In this document: positions 48,301-59,892 of the stretch, piece by piece
Position numbering within the stretch: the first letter of the stretch is position 1
Layout: every line of letters begins with the position of its first letter
NCBI GenBank assembly: GCA_011316305.1
Contig: SAUG01000024.1
Coordinates: forward strand, 412,267 to 476,266
Source: Rusavskia elegans
Taxonomy: Eukaryota; Ascomycota; Lecanoromycetes; Teloschistales; Teloschistaceae
Length of the DNA stretch: 64,000 nt
Direction: 5' to 3'
Notes under the pieces: model-generated
Seen by the model: the letters and a program-made list of their open reading frames with translations, nothing else
What the model was told of the DNA's origin: nothing
Database searches by the model: none
Translations under genes and position numbers: made by a program

Positions 48301-51300
48301 ATCTTTAACGCCTTCGAATATTATATCTAGGTTATAGTCTATAAACGCTTCGAAAGAAAATATCTTTATAATATTATATTCGCTATTATTATAGGTAAAT
48401 TTAGCTAAAAATAGAAGTTTAATCTAGTTTCTCTATTTTTTATAAGTATATACTTTTAGGTAATATTCTAGCGATTAATTCTATTATTTAATCTATATAT
48501 CTATTTAAAAATAGAATATAGTATTTAAATAATATTTAATTTTTAAATAATAGTAGACTTCCGACCAGAATTCGCTTATAAATAATAAACTTCTATCGCT
48601 AATAATTCTATTAGAAATAAATCCTTTATACTAAAGTTTATCGATAATAAATTCTATAAAATCTTTAGTATTAATTATCTTATAATAAAAGATATACCTC
48701 GCTATTTTAGTAAATCGATCGACGGCTATAAGTACTAAATCTACTACGCCTCGAAAGTATCGAATAGGTAGTAATCTAGTAATAAAATCTATTACTATTT
48801 CCTTCTATAGCTATATAAAATATAGAAGATTCTAGAACTTTCTATATAGTTTATATCTATAGACTTTAACTCGTTAATAGATATTATATATTTCTATATA
48901 TTCTCTAATATATTTAAGTAATTTCGGCCAGCTATAGCTACGACAAATAAGTAATAAAGTTCGCTAATATCTAAAATATCTAGCTATAGAATTATTATAG
49001 TATTTCGTTAAAAACTCTATATATAGTACTTTATCTTCGGATATATATAAGGACTTTTTATAAAAAAAAAAACTAGTTTTTACTTCTATATTCTATAGCC
49101 CGGCTTTTTTCCTTAATTTACGCTAGATAATCTATAAATATTTCTAAATATCGGCGTCTCGATTTTAAAACTAGATAAATATATCGCGTATATTAGAAGT
49201 TACTTTATTATAAACTATTTTATTAATAGCAGCCCTTTATACCGTTTAATATAGAATACCTAGGCTATAGTATATATTTCTAGCGATAGGGTTTATTCTA
49301 TTATTATATCCTTTATCGGAAATAGTCGTCGCTAACCTATTACTACTATATCGGCAGCCTGTTATATCCGGAAGTAATCTCGATATATAAAATATATCGC
49401 GTCCTTTACTTAGTAGTAGAAAGTTAATTCTATTATCTTTAGAGTTTTTAGGCTCTATAAAAGGTTCTCTAGACCCTCTAGTTATACGCCCGCGTAAAAT
49501 ATAATTAACTCGAATCCTTCGTATAGTAAACGGTTCGCTAATAGATTTATAACTAGTAAAATTTAACTTCTACTAAAATATAGATAATATTATCTAGATT
49601 TAAAGATTAATATTTTTATAATCCGGCTTTTTAGAAGGCGGATTAGCTAGATTAATCTTTCCTAAATAATAGAAAATATTAAAATCTATAGTAGCTAATT
49701 TAATAATCTAGCGATATTATCGAATATTAAATTCCTTAATTTTTATAAAACTCTAAAGGTTATTATAATCTATCTAGACCTTTACTATATATTTCGCGTC
49801 TTTAAAATAATATTTCTATTACTCGAAAACTTTAATAATAGTAAATAGTTCGGTATTATACGTCTTATAGTTATATTCGGCAGGAGTTATTTTCCTTAAC
49901 TAGAATATAACTAGGCGCTAGCGGCTATTTTTATTAGATTAAAATATAATTCTAGCTAATCCGACCCTAAAAATATTAGTTTTAATATAGATTTCTTTTT
50001 TTAGATCGAAGTACTATAATACCCCGACAGTATCGAAACTATATTTTAATTCCTCGAAAGCCTTTTAGATTTCGATAGTCTAGTAAAGCGGTTTCGACTT
50101 CTTTCCGGCTATATTTTCTATAAATAAATTTATTAGAGGCGCTGTAATCCGAAAATACTAGTAAATAAAGCGCCGATAAAAATTAACGAATTCTAAAAAA
50201 ATCTATATTTCCCGGTAAATCTTTAGAACTAGCTACTTCTAAATAGTTTTTATCTATTCCGGGTCTATTAATATATTTTCCGTAGATATAATAAAGCCTA
50301 AAAACTCTATACTTTTAATATTAAAAGTATATTTCTTAAAGTTAAGGTATAACTATACGTTTCGAAACTTTCGAGCGACCTATTTAATATATTTCTAATA
50401 TTCTTCTTCCGAATTAGAAAAGATTAGAATATTATCTAAGTAGACTATATAGTAAATATTAACTAGTTTTTCTAAAGCTCTATTAATATAGGTTTAAAAC
50501 GTTATAGGTATATTAGTAAAATCGAAAGGTATAACGAAGTATTTAAAATATCTATATCTTATATAAAACGTAGTCTTCTATTTATTATCTTTTTTAATTC
50601 TAATTCGATAGTAGATATCTTTAATATTATATTTAGAAAAGTATTTTATTTCTAATAATCGATCTAGGATTTTAGAAATAAGAGGTAAAAGATAACGGTT
50701 CTTAATCGTTACTTTATTAAAGCCTCTATAGTCGACGTATATATAAAAACTACTATCTTTCTTTAATATAAAAAAAATTAAAGCTCCTATAAAAGATATT
50801 CAATAATAGATCTAGCTCTTTTTTAAAATATTATCTAGATAATTCTATAGTTTATCGAGTTTATATTTAGATAGGCTATAAACTAGGCTATATAACGGAT
50901 CTTTCCTATTTAAATCGATTATATAATCGGTATTTTTAAACGGCGGTAAAAAGTCTATTAGATATATCTTATAAGCTTCGATTTCCTTATATATAGATTC
51001 CGGAATCGACGGCTCGGGCTGCTATATATCTTTATTATTTTTATCTTTATCGGCGCTATTAGCTCCCGTCTATACGGCAGTATCGTTATTAGATCTCGTA
51101 TATACGGCAGTAATCGATATTATATATATTAATATATACTTCTCGGCCTATAATATATAAATAAAGACTACCGGTAAATTAATACTAAAGCGGGTTAACC
51201 GTTTTATTTCTATCTAGTTATTTTATATCACTTCGTTATAGATAGGAAATCGCTATTACTTTAACTCTAGGTCTATAACTATATATATTTAATATAAAAC

Positions 51301-53219
51301 TAATATATCTAGAAGGATACCGTATTTATTGGTTATATCTAGAATATAGAATCGCGATATATATATTTTCCGACGGCTTTAACTATCTATTATTATCCAG
51401 TTTAAATTATATACTCTATAATAGATAGCGCGCTAACTTTTAATCTATTAAAAATAGAGTTTTTTAGCTCCTTAAATAGGTTCTAGGTTATATTAAATAA
51501 TAAAAGATTAAAAAACGACGTTAATCTAAAAGTCTAGATCTAGAAATATTTTAGTTCTACTATACCTTTTTACTAGTAACTCGATAAATACTTTTATTAA
51601 AAAACCGTTCCTTACTTTAATTTATTTATTCTAGGCTATTATTAAAGCTATAACTAGCCCTTTTAGTTTTTTAACTAGTTAGTATTACTAGGATTACCTT
51701 TCGTTATATTAATAGTAGGCTTTTTAAACGACCGGTTACTATTACTATAAAAGTTATAAACCTCCGATTACTTTAATTTTAGTCCTAGTTTTTAGGGTAA
51801 CTCTTAGACTAATAATTTATACTACTATAAATAAAGTATATATTAGATTTATTATCCTATTTATATTTTATAGAGTCGTTATTACTAATATTAAAAATAT
51901 CCCCTCTACCGATACTATTCCGACTGCTCTATAATCGGCTTTTCCGGTTCCGGTTCTCGAATCCTCGAGAATTCCCTTTACTATACGGAGGTAGATAGAG
52001 TCTATTAATAGAAGAATTCTACTACTAACCCGGCGTCGCTTTATCTATATTCTCCTATTAAATAGCCTAAACTATTTATTTATTACAGCCGAAGTCTTTT
52101 AATTTCGCGCCTTAAATATATATAGTACGCTATAATTCCGGACGAATTTTAAAAAGAAAAAAAATCGAATACTATTTTTCCGATAAAAGAGGCAGCTAGG
52201 CTTCTAATAATATAAGGAAATTATAGAATTCTAAAATATTTTAGTCTTTATTTTAGGTCGTACGAAGATACTTCGTCGTAGTATCTAATAAACGAGTTTT
52301 AGGATTAGTAGTAAAATTTAAAAGAAAGTCTATAAACTTATTCTATAATATACTATTAAAGATATCTTTATTAATAAAAGATTCCTTTTTCTTAAACTAA
52401 CGGCTTAATTTCTAACTTTTAACGAAGTTCTAGACCTATTAAATTTAATCCGTATAGGTAGATAAGGTATCGGATTTATAGAACTAATTTCTATAGAATT
52501 CGACCTATTTATAATATTTCTTAAAAGTTATCTTATCGCCGTACTTTTTAAGCTCTTTAATTTTAAGCTTTAATAAAGCTTATAGCGCTCGCGAAGACCT
52601 AATAGCTAGTCTAAAAGAAAGTTAATTATTATCTAGAATATAATTCGGATCTATTATATAGAGAGCCTCTATTCTATAGCGTACCTTTAAAAAGATCTTC
52701 TTTTTTACTACTATTTAAGTCTCTAAGGCTCGAAGCTCTTTATTATTATTAGAATCGTCGCTATTATTTCTATTATCGTTCGGGTTATTACTACTATTAG
52801 ACGGCTAATCGGGGTTAAATCTTCTAGAGGTAAAAGTCCTTAAAAAAGTACTTCTATTAGACTATAACTAATTATTAAACGGCTACTATTAATAGATTTA
52901 GCTGCAGGAAATAATATAGTCTTTTAATATACTAGTAATAAGGTTACTATAGAGTTCCGATTAGGTTCCCTAAATAATAGAAGATAAACTAGAGTTTTCT
53001 TTATCGAACGTCTTCGATATAGGCGGGTTATATTCGTTAGATTAATCTATAATATCTATAATCCGCGGCTTAATAGCTTTAGCGCTAGTTTAGGATAGTT
53101 CTACCTAAAGTACTTTACTACGGCTATAACTACTATAAGTACTATATATCGATATCGATATAGTCGTACTATAAATAATATATACCGAGCTAAAAACGTT
53201 TAAATTAATAAATTAGAAC

Positions 53220-53459
53220 TATTAAATCGGTATATTTCTAGAGTAGTATACGATTATAGACTAGACGAAAGATTTATAGTAGAACTAATTTATACCCTAA
53301 AAAGACTGAGGTATAGCCTAGTAATAAGAGAAAAGGAAAAAGCAGAAAAGGATCGAGATCCGATACGCTAGCGACGCTCTAGCGACTAGGCGGCGAGCCT
53401 CGTTTCCAAGCGTTCTAATTATATTTCCAGGGCCTATATAACGCGTCTGGCGCTTTACA
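53220..53459 (-). repeat. gypsy I LTR (5' in element orientation)
   Basis: 240 bp; shares AGACGAAAGATTTATAGTAG and GCGGCGAGCCTCGT blocks with the other LTR. Confidence 0.9.
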
Positions 53460-53626
53460 ATATAATTAACTACGTTATAAATCTTGCTTAACGAATTTTA
53501 GTTGTAAAAATCTTTTTATACGTAGGATATAATAATCGTTACCGTATATAACGTTAGTGAAATATATATAAATATAAAAATTTAATATAATTTTAAATAA
53601 AAGCTTTTTAAAAGAGTTAATAGTAT

Positions 53627-54615
53627 AGATATATATTTAATAGATTTTAAAATTTCGGTTTAAAGTTGATATTATTAGTATAAAATATATAGTTATAATA
53701 GATATTTTAAAAAAGAAATCTCGATAAAACTATTTAAAAAGTAAAGTAGATTCTTTAAATTCTAAACCTTTATTTAATCGTTTCGGGTACGCTATATTTT
53801 ATATAATGAAATTTAATAACAAAATATTTTAGTAATTTCTATAAAATATTTTAGTAATATTATAGAATACGCGGATCAAAATTTTAGAATTAAAATATTC
53901 AAAAAAAGTTCGTAGGCTAAATTTTCCAAAAAAATAATAATATAATCTTTTATATATACGCCGTTTCCCGCCGTCTATTTAAATTTATTAGAGAAAAACA
54001 ATTAAATTTTTAATATTATATTATTACTCAAACCTTGACGTAATAGAATTTAATACGTTTTATTAATTCAATTTATATAAAAAAAATTTTATTTTCGTAT
54101 ATAATATATTAGTTTTATATCGCAATTCTATTATTATAATAGAATATTAAATTATAGTAATCGCTTTCGTAAAGCCGACGATAATGTTAAAAGAAATTTA
54201 TTAGGCAATTTATATAGCGATAGACGATTTAAACCTATATAAAAGGATTTGGAAACGGCGTACAGACGAAAGGAATTGGGAACTCTATGTTCTCGAGGAT
54301 TGCGGCTCGAAACAAAGTGATTATATAATCAAATCGTGAAAAATTTAAAAAATTTCATTAATACGACATTTTTCTATATAATTACAGGCGTAAATCGATA
54401 AATTTTGGTATTTAATAGCGAGAATCTCGTGATGTTTTCGAAATGACGGGGTACCAAAGCGCTAAAACTGTTTAAAAGATAGATAAAATCGAATAGATTC
54501 GACGTACTCGATCTCGTCGAATATATCGAAAAAATAAAATATAGAAGATTTTACATTATATATAAACTTTAAATTCGACGTTTTTATAACTCGTATTTAA
54601 TTTATTAAATATCGT
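53627..54615. other. AT-rich DNA, nothing recognised
   Basis: Degraded sequence between S5 and a hAT MITE. Part of it (54240-54330) keeps CA/TG and is nearly normal in composition, yet matches nothing I know. Confidence 0.4.
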
Positions 54616-54623
54616 TATATATT

Positions 54624-55088
54624 TAGACTGGCCGTCGGGTCGGATTTCGAATTCGAATTCGTATTTCGGATTCGAACCGAGTCGGTTCCGACTTTTCTAG
54701 ATACCGAATCGATAGGTTTTCGATTTCTAGTTAAAAAACCGATCTAATCCGACTCGAAACTATAAAAATACTAAATTCTAATATTAAAATAGAACTTTAG
54801 TATAAAAATTATATCTATCTATTTAAAAAATTTTTTATTAATTAATTACTCTAGTTAGAAAAGTTTTAGTTATATTAAATATATTATCTAAAAAAATTAT
54901 TAGTAAAAATATATAAAAATAATAATATCTATTATATTTAAATTATAATAAATGTTTAGCGGGTTTCTATTAGATATCCGGATTCGATCCGGAATCGACC
55001 GTTTAGCGGATCGGATCGAACCGATTCGCTAAAAATTCGAATCGGTTTCTAGATACCGACGGAAATTCGTACCGAAATGGCCAGTCTA
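54624..55088. mobile_element. hAT MITE, 465 bp
   Basis: TAGACTGGCCGTCGGGTCGG...GGCCAGTCTA with flanks TATATATT and TATATACT (7 of 8, C/T difference). Same arrangement as the 442-bp copy at 28229. Confidence 0.85.
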
Positions 55089-55096
55089 TATATACT

Positions 55097-56980
55097 ATTC
55101 CAAAAAAAAACTAGTTTATTATCTATATTAACAATTTATTAAATATCTATTATAGTTAAAATTTATAGATATTTTAATAGAAACAAATCTTTTTGATTTG
55201 ATATTTCCAAATAGTAGATTATAATACTATTTATTATTTTAAATAGGCCTATAACTATAATAATATTAATGTCAATATTTAATTGTATTTATATACTTTT
55301 TATAAACTAATAAAAACGTTTTATACGATAGCGACAATCGAGTTCTATCTTTTAAAGAAAAAGGATTATTAGCGTATATACGAAACTCTGGAAAAAATCG
55401 GCGCTTTTATTGCAAATACAATATATATAGAGTTAATAAATATAGCTATCTTTATTGAATCTGCGTACTGTACGGCGTTCAATTATTTGCTAAAATCTAG
55501 ACTAAACGGATTAAATCTAAAACGAATAAATAATAGACTATATAATATTTTCAGCTGTAAAATCTTTATTTATTATTTCGAATAATGTTATTTTTTAAAA
55601 CGAATGATAAATTATATATAACTTTTATAACGGAACGTTTGAACGTCTAACGTACGTTTTAATTATATTTTACTTCGCGTTATCACTTTAAAGTCGCTTT
55701 TTCCTACTTTAATTAAAAATATAACTACGCTATTATACTAGCTATAAATCGAAAATTAAAATCTATTTAACTCGAATAACGTTACTGATATCGAAAATTC
55801 GAAAGTTATACGTTAGGTTTTGAGAAATACGACTGCGATTCTATTATAGAAGATTTTAGGCCTGAAACCTCGTCTAGAACTAGAGCTAGAAACCGTTTGA
55901 AAATATTACGATCGTATTATATATAGCACCTTTGGTTTAAAAGATTAAAACGATATTAAAAATATATATTTCTTTTAAATTTCCGGCGAAAATTGTTTGT
56001 CTTTCCGGCTAGCGTCCGGTGATTTGATTAATTTAAAATAATTTTAATTACAGCTATATTCGTTTTCATTTAATTTTTTTAGCTAGTTGTTTTTAATTTA
56101 ATATACTATTTAGCTATAATTTTATATTAATTGTTTTACCGTAAAAATACTTTATTTATATTATAATATCGTTTATTATAGTAAATAATACGATTACGAT
56201 TTAGAAATGATTTTAATATTATTATAAATATAAAAGTATTATCGTTAAAATCTTTATTACGATAATTAGCTAAAATATAATTTTTTAATTAACGTTGTTT
56301 TAGCGCCGTTTTACTAGCGCTCGACTATCTTTTTTATGGAATCTAAACTATTAACTATTACGTTTATAAACAGTTTCTATATACGTTTTCGGATGAAAAT
56401 CGTCTGAATCGTTCGAATCCGAGTTTAGATTTATTACGATATTGAATACGTAGGCGCTGTACGGTACTTGAATCAACGTCTTGGCGGTTTTGATACGTTT
56501 TGGCACGTTTTGATACGTTTTGACACGTTTTTAACGTAACGAACCTTGGATTCGTATTAATATTTTAGAGACAAATATCCGTTTTTGAATTATACGTCTA
56601 TATAAAGTTTTCTAATACGTTAGATTAATTTCAAATCTATTAACAATTAAAATCTAGTTAATAATTATTTTTTTCGATTTTAAATTAATTGATAGTTAGA
56701 TTTTATTAGAAGTTTTATAAATAATTACCGTTTTATTTAATAATAAATTTAATTCAACTATTTATTGATTGTAAATTAATTATTAATCGATTATAATAGA
56801 AAGTTAATTAGAAATCTATTCGCTATTAACTAAAAATCAATTGAAAGTTAAATTAGTTAAAAACTGAAATCAACTATAAATTGAAATTAATTATAGATTA
56901 AAATTAACTAGAAACACGAATAATAACTAGAAGTTCGAATATTAACATTCTAAAAAATTATATTTAATTAATTTATTTTC
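55097..56980. other. moderately AT-rich DNA, includes a short tandem repeat
   Basis: No element recognised. It contains four 10-bp units GTTTTGATAC/GTTTTGGCAC at 56487-56526 and, at 56640-56930, many loose copies of an AATTAACTAGAAATT-like motif. RIP signal is weaker here. Confidence 0.4.
56487..56526 (+). repeat. 10-bp tandem repeat, four units
   Basis: GTTTTGATAC, GTTTTGGCAC, GTTTTGATAC, GTTTTGACAC in direct succession, then a diverged fifth unit. CA/TG are kept. Confidence 0.75.
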
Positions 56981-56981
56981 G

Positions 56982-58895
56982 TTTAATTTTTTCTAAAAGC
57001 TTTTTATTTGAAATTATATTGAATTTTTATATATATATATATTATTCTCGTTATATACGGCAACAATTATTATATTTTACGTATAAAAATTTTTCTATAA
57101 TCAAAAGTATATTCGTCAAGCAAGGTTTATAACGTAGTTAATTACTTTTATTTAACTATTTCTTTCTTTATTCGCGATTACGATTCCTCTACTATATTTA
57201 ATTACTATATATTTCTTTTTTAACGTAATAAATCATTATAAATATCTAATACCTTCGTTATATCTATTTACTATAATATAAAGTAATTATAAATAGTCGT
57301 CGCCTCGTCTATATTTTATTATATAACCTGTATCTAAATATTCTATTAAACTATTAAAATACTTTTTAGCCCGTATAATTTTAAAACGGTTACTAGCTAT
57401 AGAGTCGCTAGCTAATACGCTAGCTATTATAGCTAGAAGCTTTATTCGGTCGATTAGATTAAAGGACGATAGAGAGATCGGATAACTCGTTTTAAAGATA
57501 ATAAAAAAGAGATTTTTATCGAAATTAAAATAGGTTATTTTAACTATAACGAAATAGTTATTATCTTCGAAAATAGATATAATTATTACGAATAAAGGTA
57601 GACTGGCCGTTTCGGATCGAATTTTCGTCGAACCGTCAAATATCCGACCCGATTTTAGTAATCCGATCCGGATCCGACCCGACTATATAATATATTTAAT
57701 ATTATATATTTTTAATAGTTTAATAAAAGTAATATATCTAGGTAGTATATTTCCTCGAATTAGAAGCTTTCTAGCTAGCGTAGTTATATCAGCATATATG
57801 CAACCCGCTCATAGCATTTTAAAATAAAAAAAGCGTTCAGAGTCGATTGAACCGGTTTGAGCCGGTTTAAACCGGTTTAAGCAAGAATATCTTGTTTAGT
57901 AAATAGAAAAATTTAGATATATTCTAGAAACGTCTATTTTATCTATATTTAGAATTTTAAAATTAAACTTTTTATAGTTTAATACCCGTTAGTTTCAGTT
58001 TAATAACGGAAAGTCTCTAGTTTAGAAACTAGTAACGCTAGCGTTCTATAAATAAAATTTTTAAAATTTGAGCTAAAGGTTTACTAGTATAGATATTATA
58101 TAGAATACTAGTGGCCCTATTAGATAAAGGGACTTAGAATTTTTAAAAGATTTTTTTTAAAAATTTTAAAACTCGTTTAAAGCGTTCAGGGCGCTTATAC
58201 GCGCTTATAAGCCAAAATCTTGCTCGTAGACGTTTATAAGTAAAAGACTTGCTTATAAACGCTTTTATAACGCGCTAGATAGAATATAAAATCAGACCCG
58301 TTTACCAATTCAAATCTATTCAATTAATTTTAAACGAAGTCGATATTTTTGATAATTTATTTAATTAGAATTTTTTTTAGTAAATTTATATAAAAGTTAT
58401 ATTAGTTTTATACTTTTATACTAAAGTTTAGTAGTTTTAACAGATCGAATCGGATTATAATTTAGGATCTGAAATCCGATCGGATCGGATTAATTAATTC
58501 GGATTCGAAATTCGATCCGACGATCAATTTAAATAAAAGTACTATTATCTAATTTAGCTACAATATAGCTATTACAGGAATATATATATACGTAAAATAT
58601 TTTAGTAAATCGTAATATTTACGAGAAATATTATAGAATTTATATTACTGGTAAAAAAAAAGAAATAATAACTATAAAATATATTTATCTATTAAAATTA
58701 CTACGTTAATCTATTATTAGTAGGATATATTATATTACTAAATAAATTTAAATTAAAATTTTATAAAAAGAATCGCTATTGACGTTAATTAAATTAAAAC
58801 CTAAATTCTTCTACCGTATATTTAACATTGATATATTAACGTTTAATTTGTTTATCGAACCATTGGTTTATCGGATATTAAAACCAAAATCAAAT
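56982..58895 (-). mobile_element. S element copy S7 (subfamily A), split by a hAT MITE
   Basis: Pieces are about 56982-57598 and 58532-58895. The order and frame match S4 (tail TTTTTATATATATATATATT first, then the NLIDRVKLL-type frame near 57.4 kb, then the TATCGAACCATTGGTTTATC block). The outer duplication is imperfect (AATTAATTTATTTTCG versus AATTAATTAAATTTTCG), so the limits are approximate. Confidence 0.68.
57599..58531. mobile_element. hAT MITE, 933 bp
   Basis: TAGACTGGCCGTTTCGG...TCAATTTA with flanks AATAAAGG (57591-57598) and AATAAAAG (58532-58539), 7 of 8 with a G/A difference. Similar to the 991-bp copy at 25136. Confidence 0.82.
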
Positions 58896-59749
58896 TAATT
58901 AAATTTTCGCGTAATTAGTATATTAAAAGTATTAATATAAATTAGATATTTAGATTAATTCCATATCACGTAACTTTCTAAATTCTATCTAGTAAAACTT
59001 TGATTACTAATTCTGATTACTAAACGGTTCGGAGTTCGAATCCCGAGAAAATTTCTTTTTTGGAAATTTTCATCCGATTTTTACGCCTTCTATAGGGTAT
59101 CTAGAATATTAAAATCGACGAATTAGGCTAGATAATCACGTGATCTATAGGTTCGCTTATTTTTAAATCTATTTTGTTATTAAAGTTAATAGAAAAATTC
59201 ACTGTTAACTAGATATTAAACCGATATTGAAAAATTAATTCGTTATTAACGAATAACGAATAATCTATAGATTTAATTAATTATTAATAAATTTGAAATC
59301 ACTAAATAGATCTAGTTTTAGTTATATTCGAAAATTATATATAATTTTTAACTACGTAATACAGCGAGCTAATTCCTGATTCGTTTAAATTAACTGTTAA
59401 AAAAATATTTTCGAGGAATTTTCGAAAACGACGAGATTCTAACCAATCAGACATTGATTAGTCATCAATACACTGTTCAGAAACGGCTATTTGTCTCTAA
59501 AATAGTATTATTTCTCTGTTACGTATTCTTTATAAATACGTACTAGTACTAGTTCTATATCGATACTAAAACCATTCTGTTATAGTTTTTATCTTATTAC
59601 GTAACTAATCTATTACCGAAATTCGCGTTTATTACTCGTGTTCCTGTTAAAAATACTAGTACGTAACCTGTCACGGTGTATATACGCGAAAATGGAACCC
59701 CTGCGATTCAGCTAGGCAGTTCTATCATATCGCGTGTCACCGTTTAATA
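58896..59749. other. transition zone from RIPed to normal DNA, no gene seen
   Basis: Composition recovers toward 59.7 kb. A GTTCGAATCCC box at about 59032-59043 resembles a tRNA internal promoter, but no cloverleaf forms. Confidence 0.45.
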
Positions 59750-59857
59750 GCTTTTTTCTTTTGTGTTACGCGCCTCACCTAATTTTATATGTAAACCAGA
59801 ACCACCTATCAACCATTAGCCTATCAGTTCCTATAGCCATATTTGAAGCTTCTGTAT
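59750..59857 (+). repeat. left terminal inverted repeat of the mariner-type element
   Basis: About 105 bp matching the reverse complement of 62892-63000 with few differences (for example TTTTATATG versus TTTTGTATG). Confidence 0.85.
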
Positions 59858-59892
59858 AGTTTATCTTGCTATATCTTGTTGTTTTGCCCTCA

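Larger units (their letters stand above)
45114..53459 (-). mobile_element. Ty3/gypsy LTR retrotransposon (gypsy I), 8.35 kb, RIP-inactivated
   Basis: Two 240-bp LTRs (45114-45353 and 53220-53459) bound the element, and a perfect 5-bp duplication ATATA flanks it (45109-45113 and 53460-53464), inside S5. On the minus strand at about 50.40-50.46 kb the frame reads IVYLDNILIFSNSEEEY, the reverse transcriptase YVDD-type box, and further downstream SIEFLGFIIS. This order of motifs is typical of Ty3/gypsy polymerase. The frame is broken by many RIP stops. The gag side is toward 53 kb; 45.35-47.7 kb would hold the 3' end of pol and any extra sequence. Confidence 0.9.
34356..53616 (+). mobile_element. 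S element copy S5 (subfamily A), split into four pieces over 19.3 kb
   Basis: The pieces are 34356-34434, 44234-44788, 44949-45113 and 53460-53616; joined they follow S1 throughout. The outer 10-bp target duplication TTAATAGTAT is intact at 34346-34355 and 53617-53626. The gaps are a hAT element, a 160-bp hAT MITE and the gypsy I retrotransposon, each with its own target duplication. Confidence 0.78.
18842..59740. other. AT-rich, RIP-degraded transposon block
   Basis: About 41 kb with almost no CpA or TpG, very high TpA and CpG retained, which is the mark of fungal repeat-induced point mutation (CpA to TpA on either strand). Because ATG contains TpG, start codons are nearly absent and stops (TAA, TAG) abundant; only two ORFs above 60 codons appear and both lie in repeats. 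Sub-elements are listed separately. RIP is weaker in parts of 54.2-59.7 kb. Confidence 0.92.

Noticed and set aside
59017..59050. tRNA-like box GTTCGAATCCC
   Set aside because: The T-arm does not pair properly and no acceptor, D or anticodon arms could be fitted around it.
18842..59740. Centromere or CRISPR-like array
   Set aside because: The AT-rich block is explained by nested transposons with target duplications; repeats are dispersed and not evenly spaced short units.
59740..59752. Possible TA target duplication of the mariner-type element
   Set aside because: TA occurs at the left (TAATAGC) but the matching base pair at the right end beyond the poly-A tract is not TA, so the site could not be confirmed.
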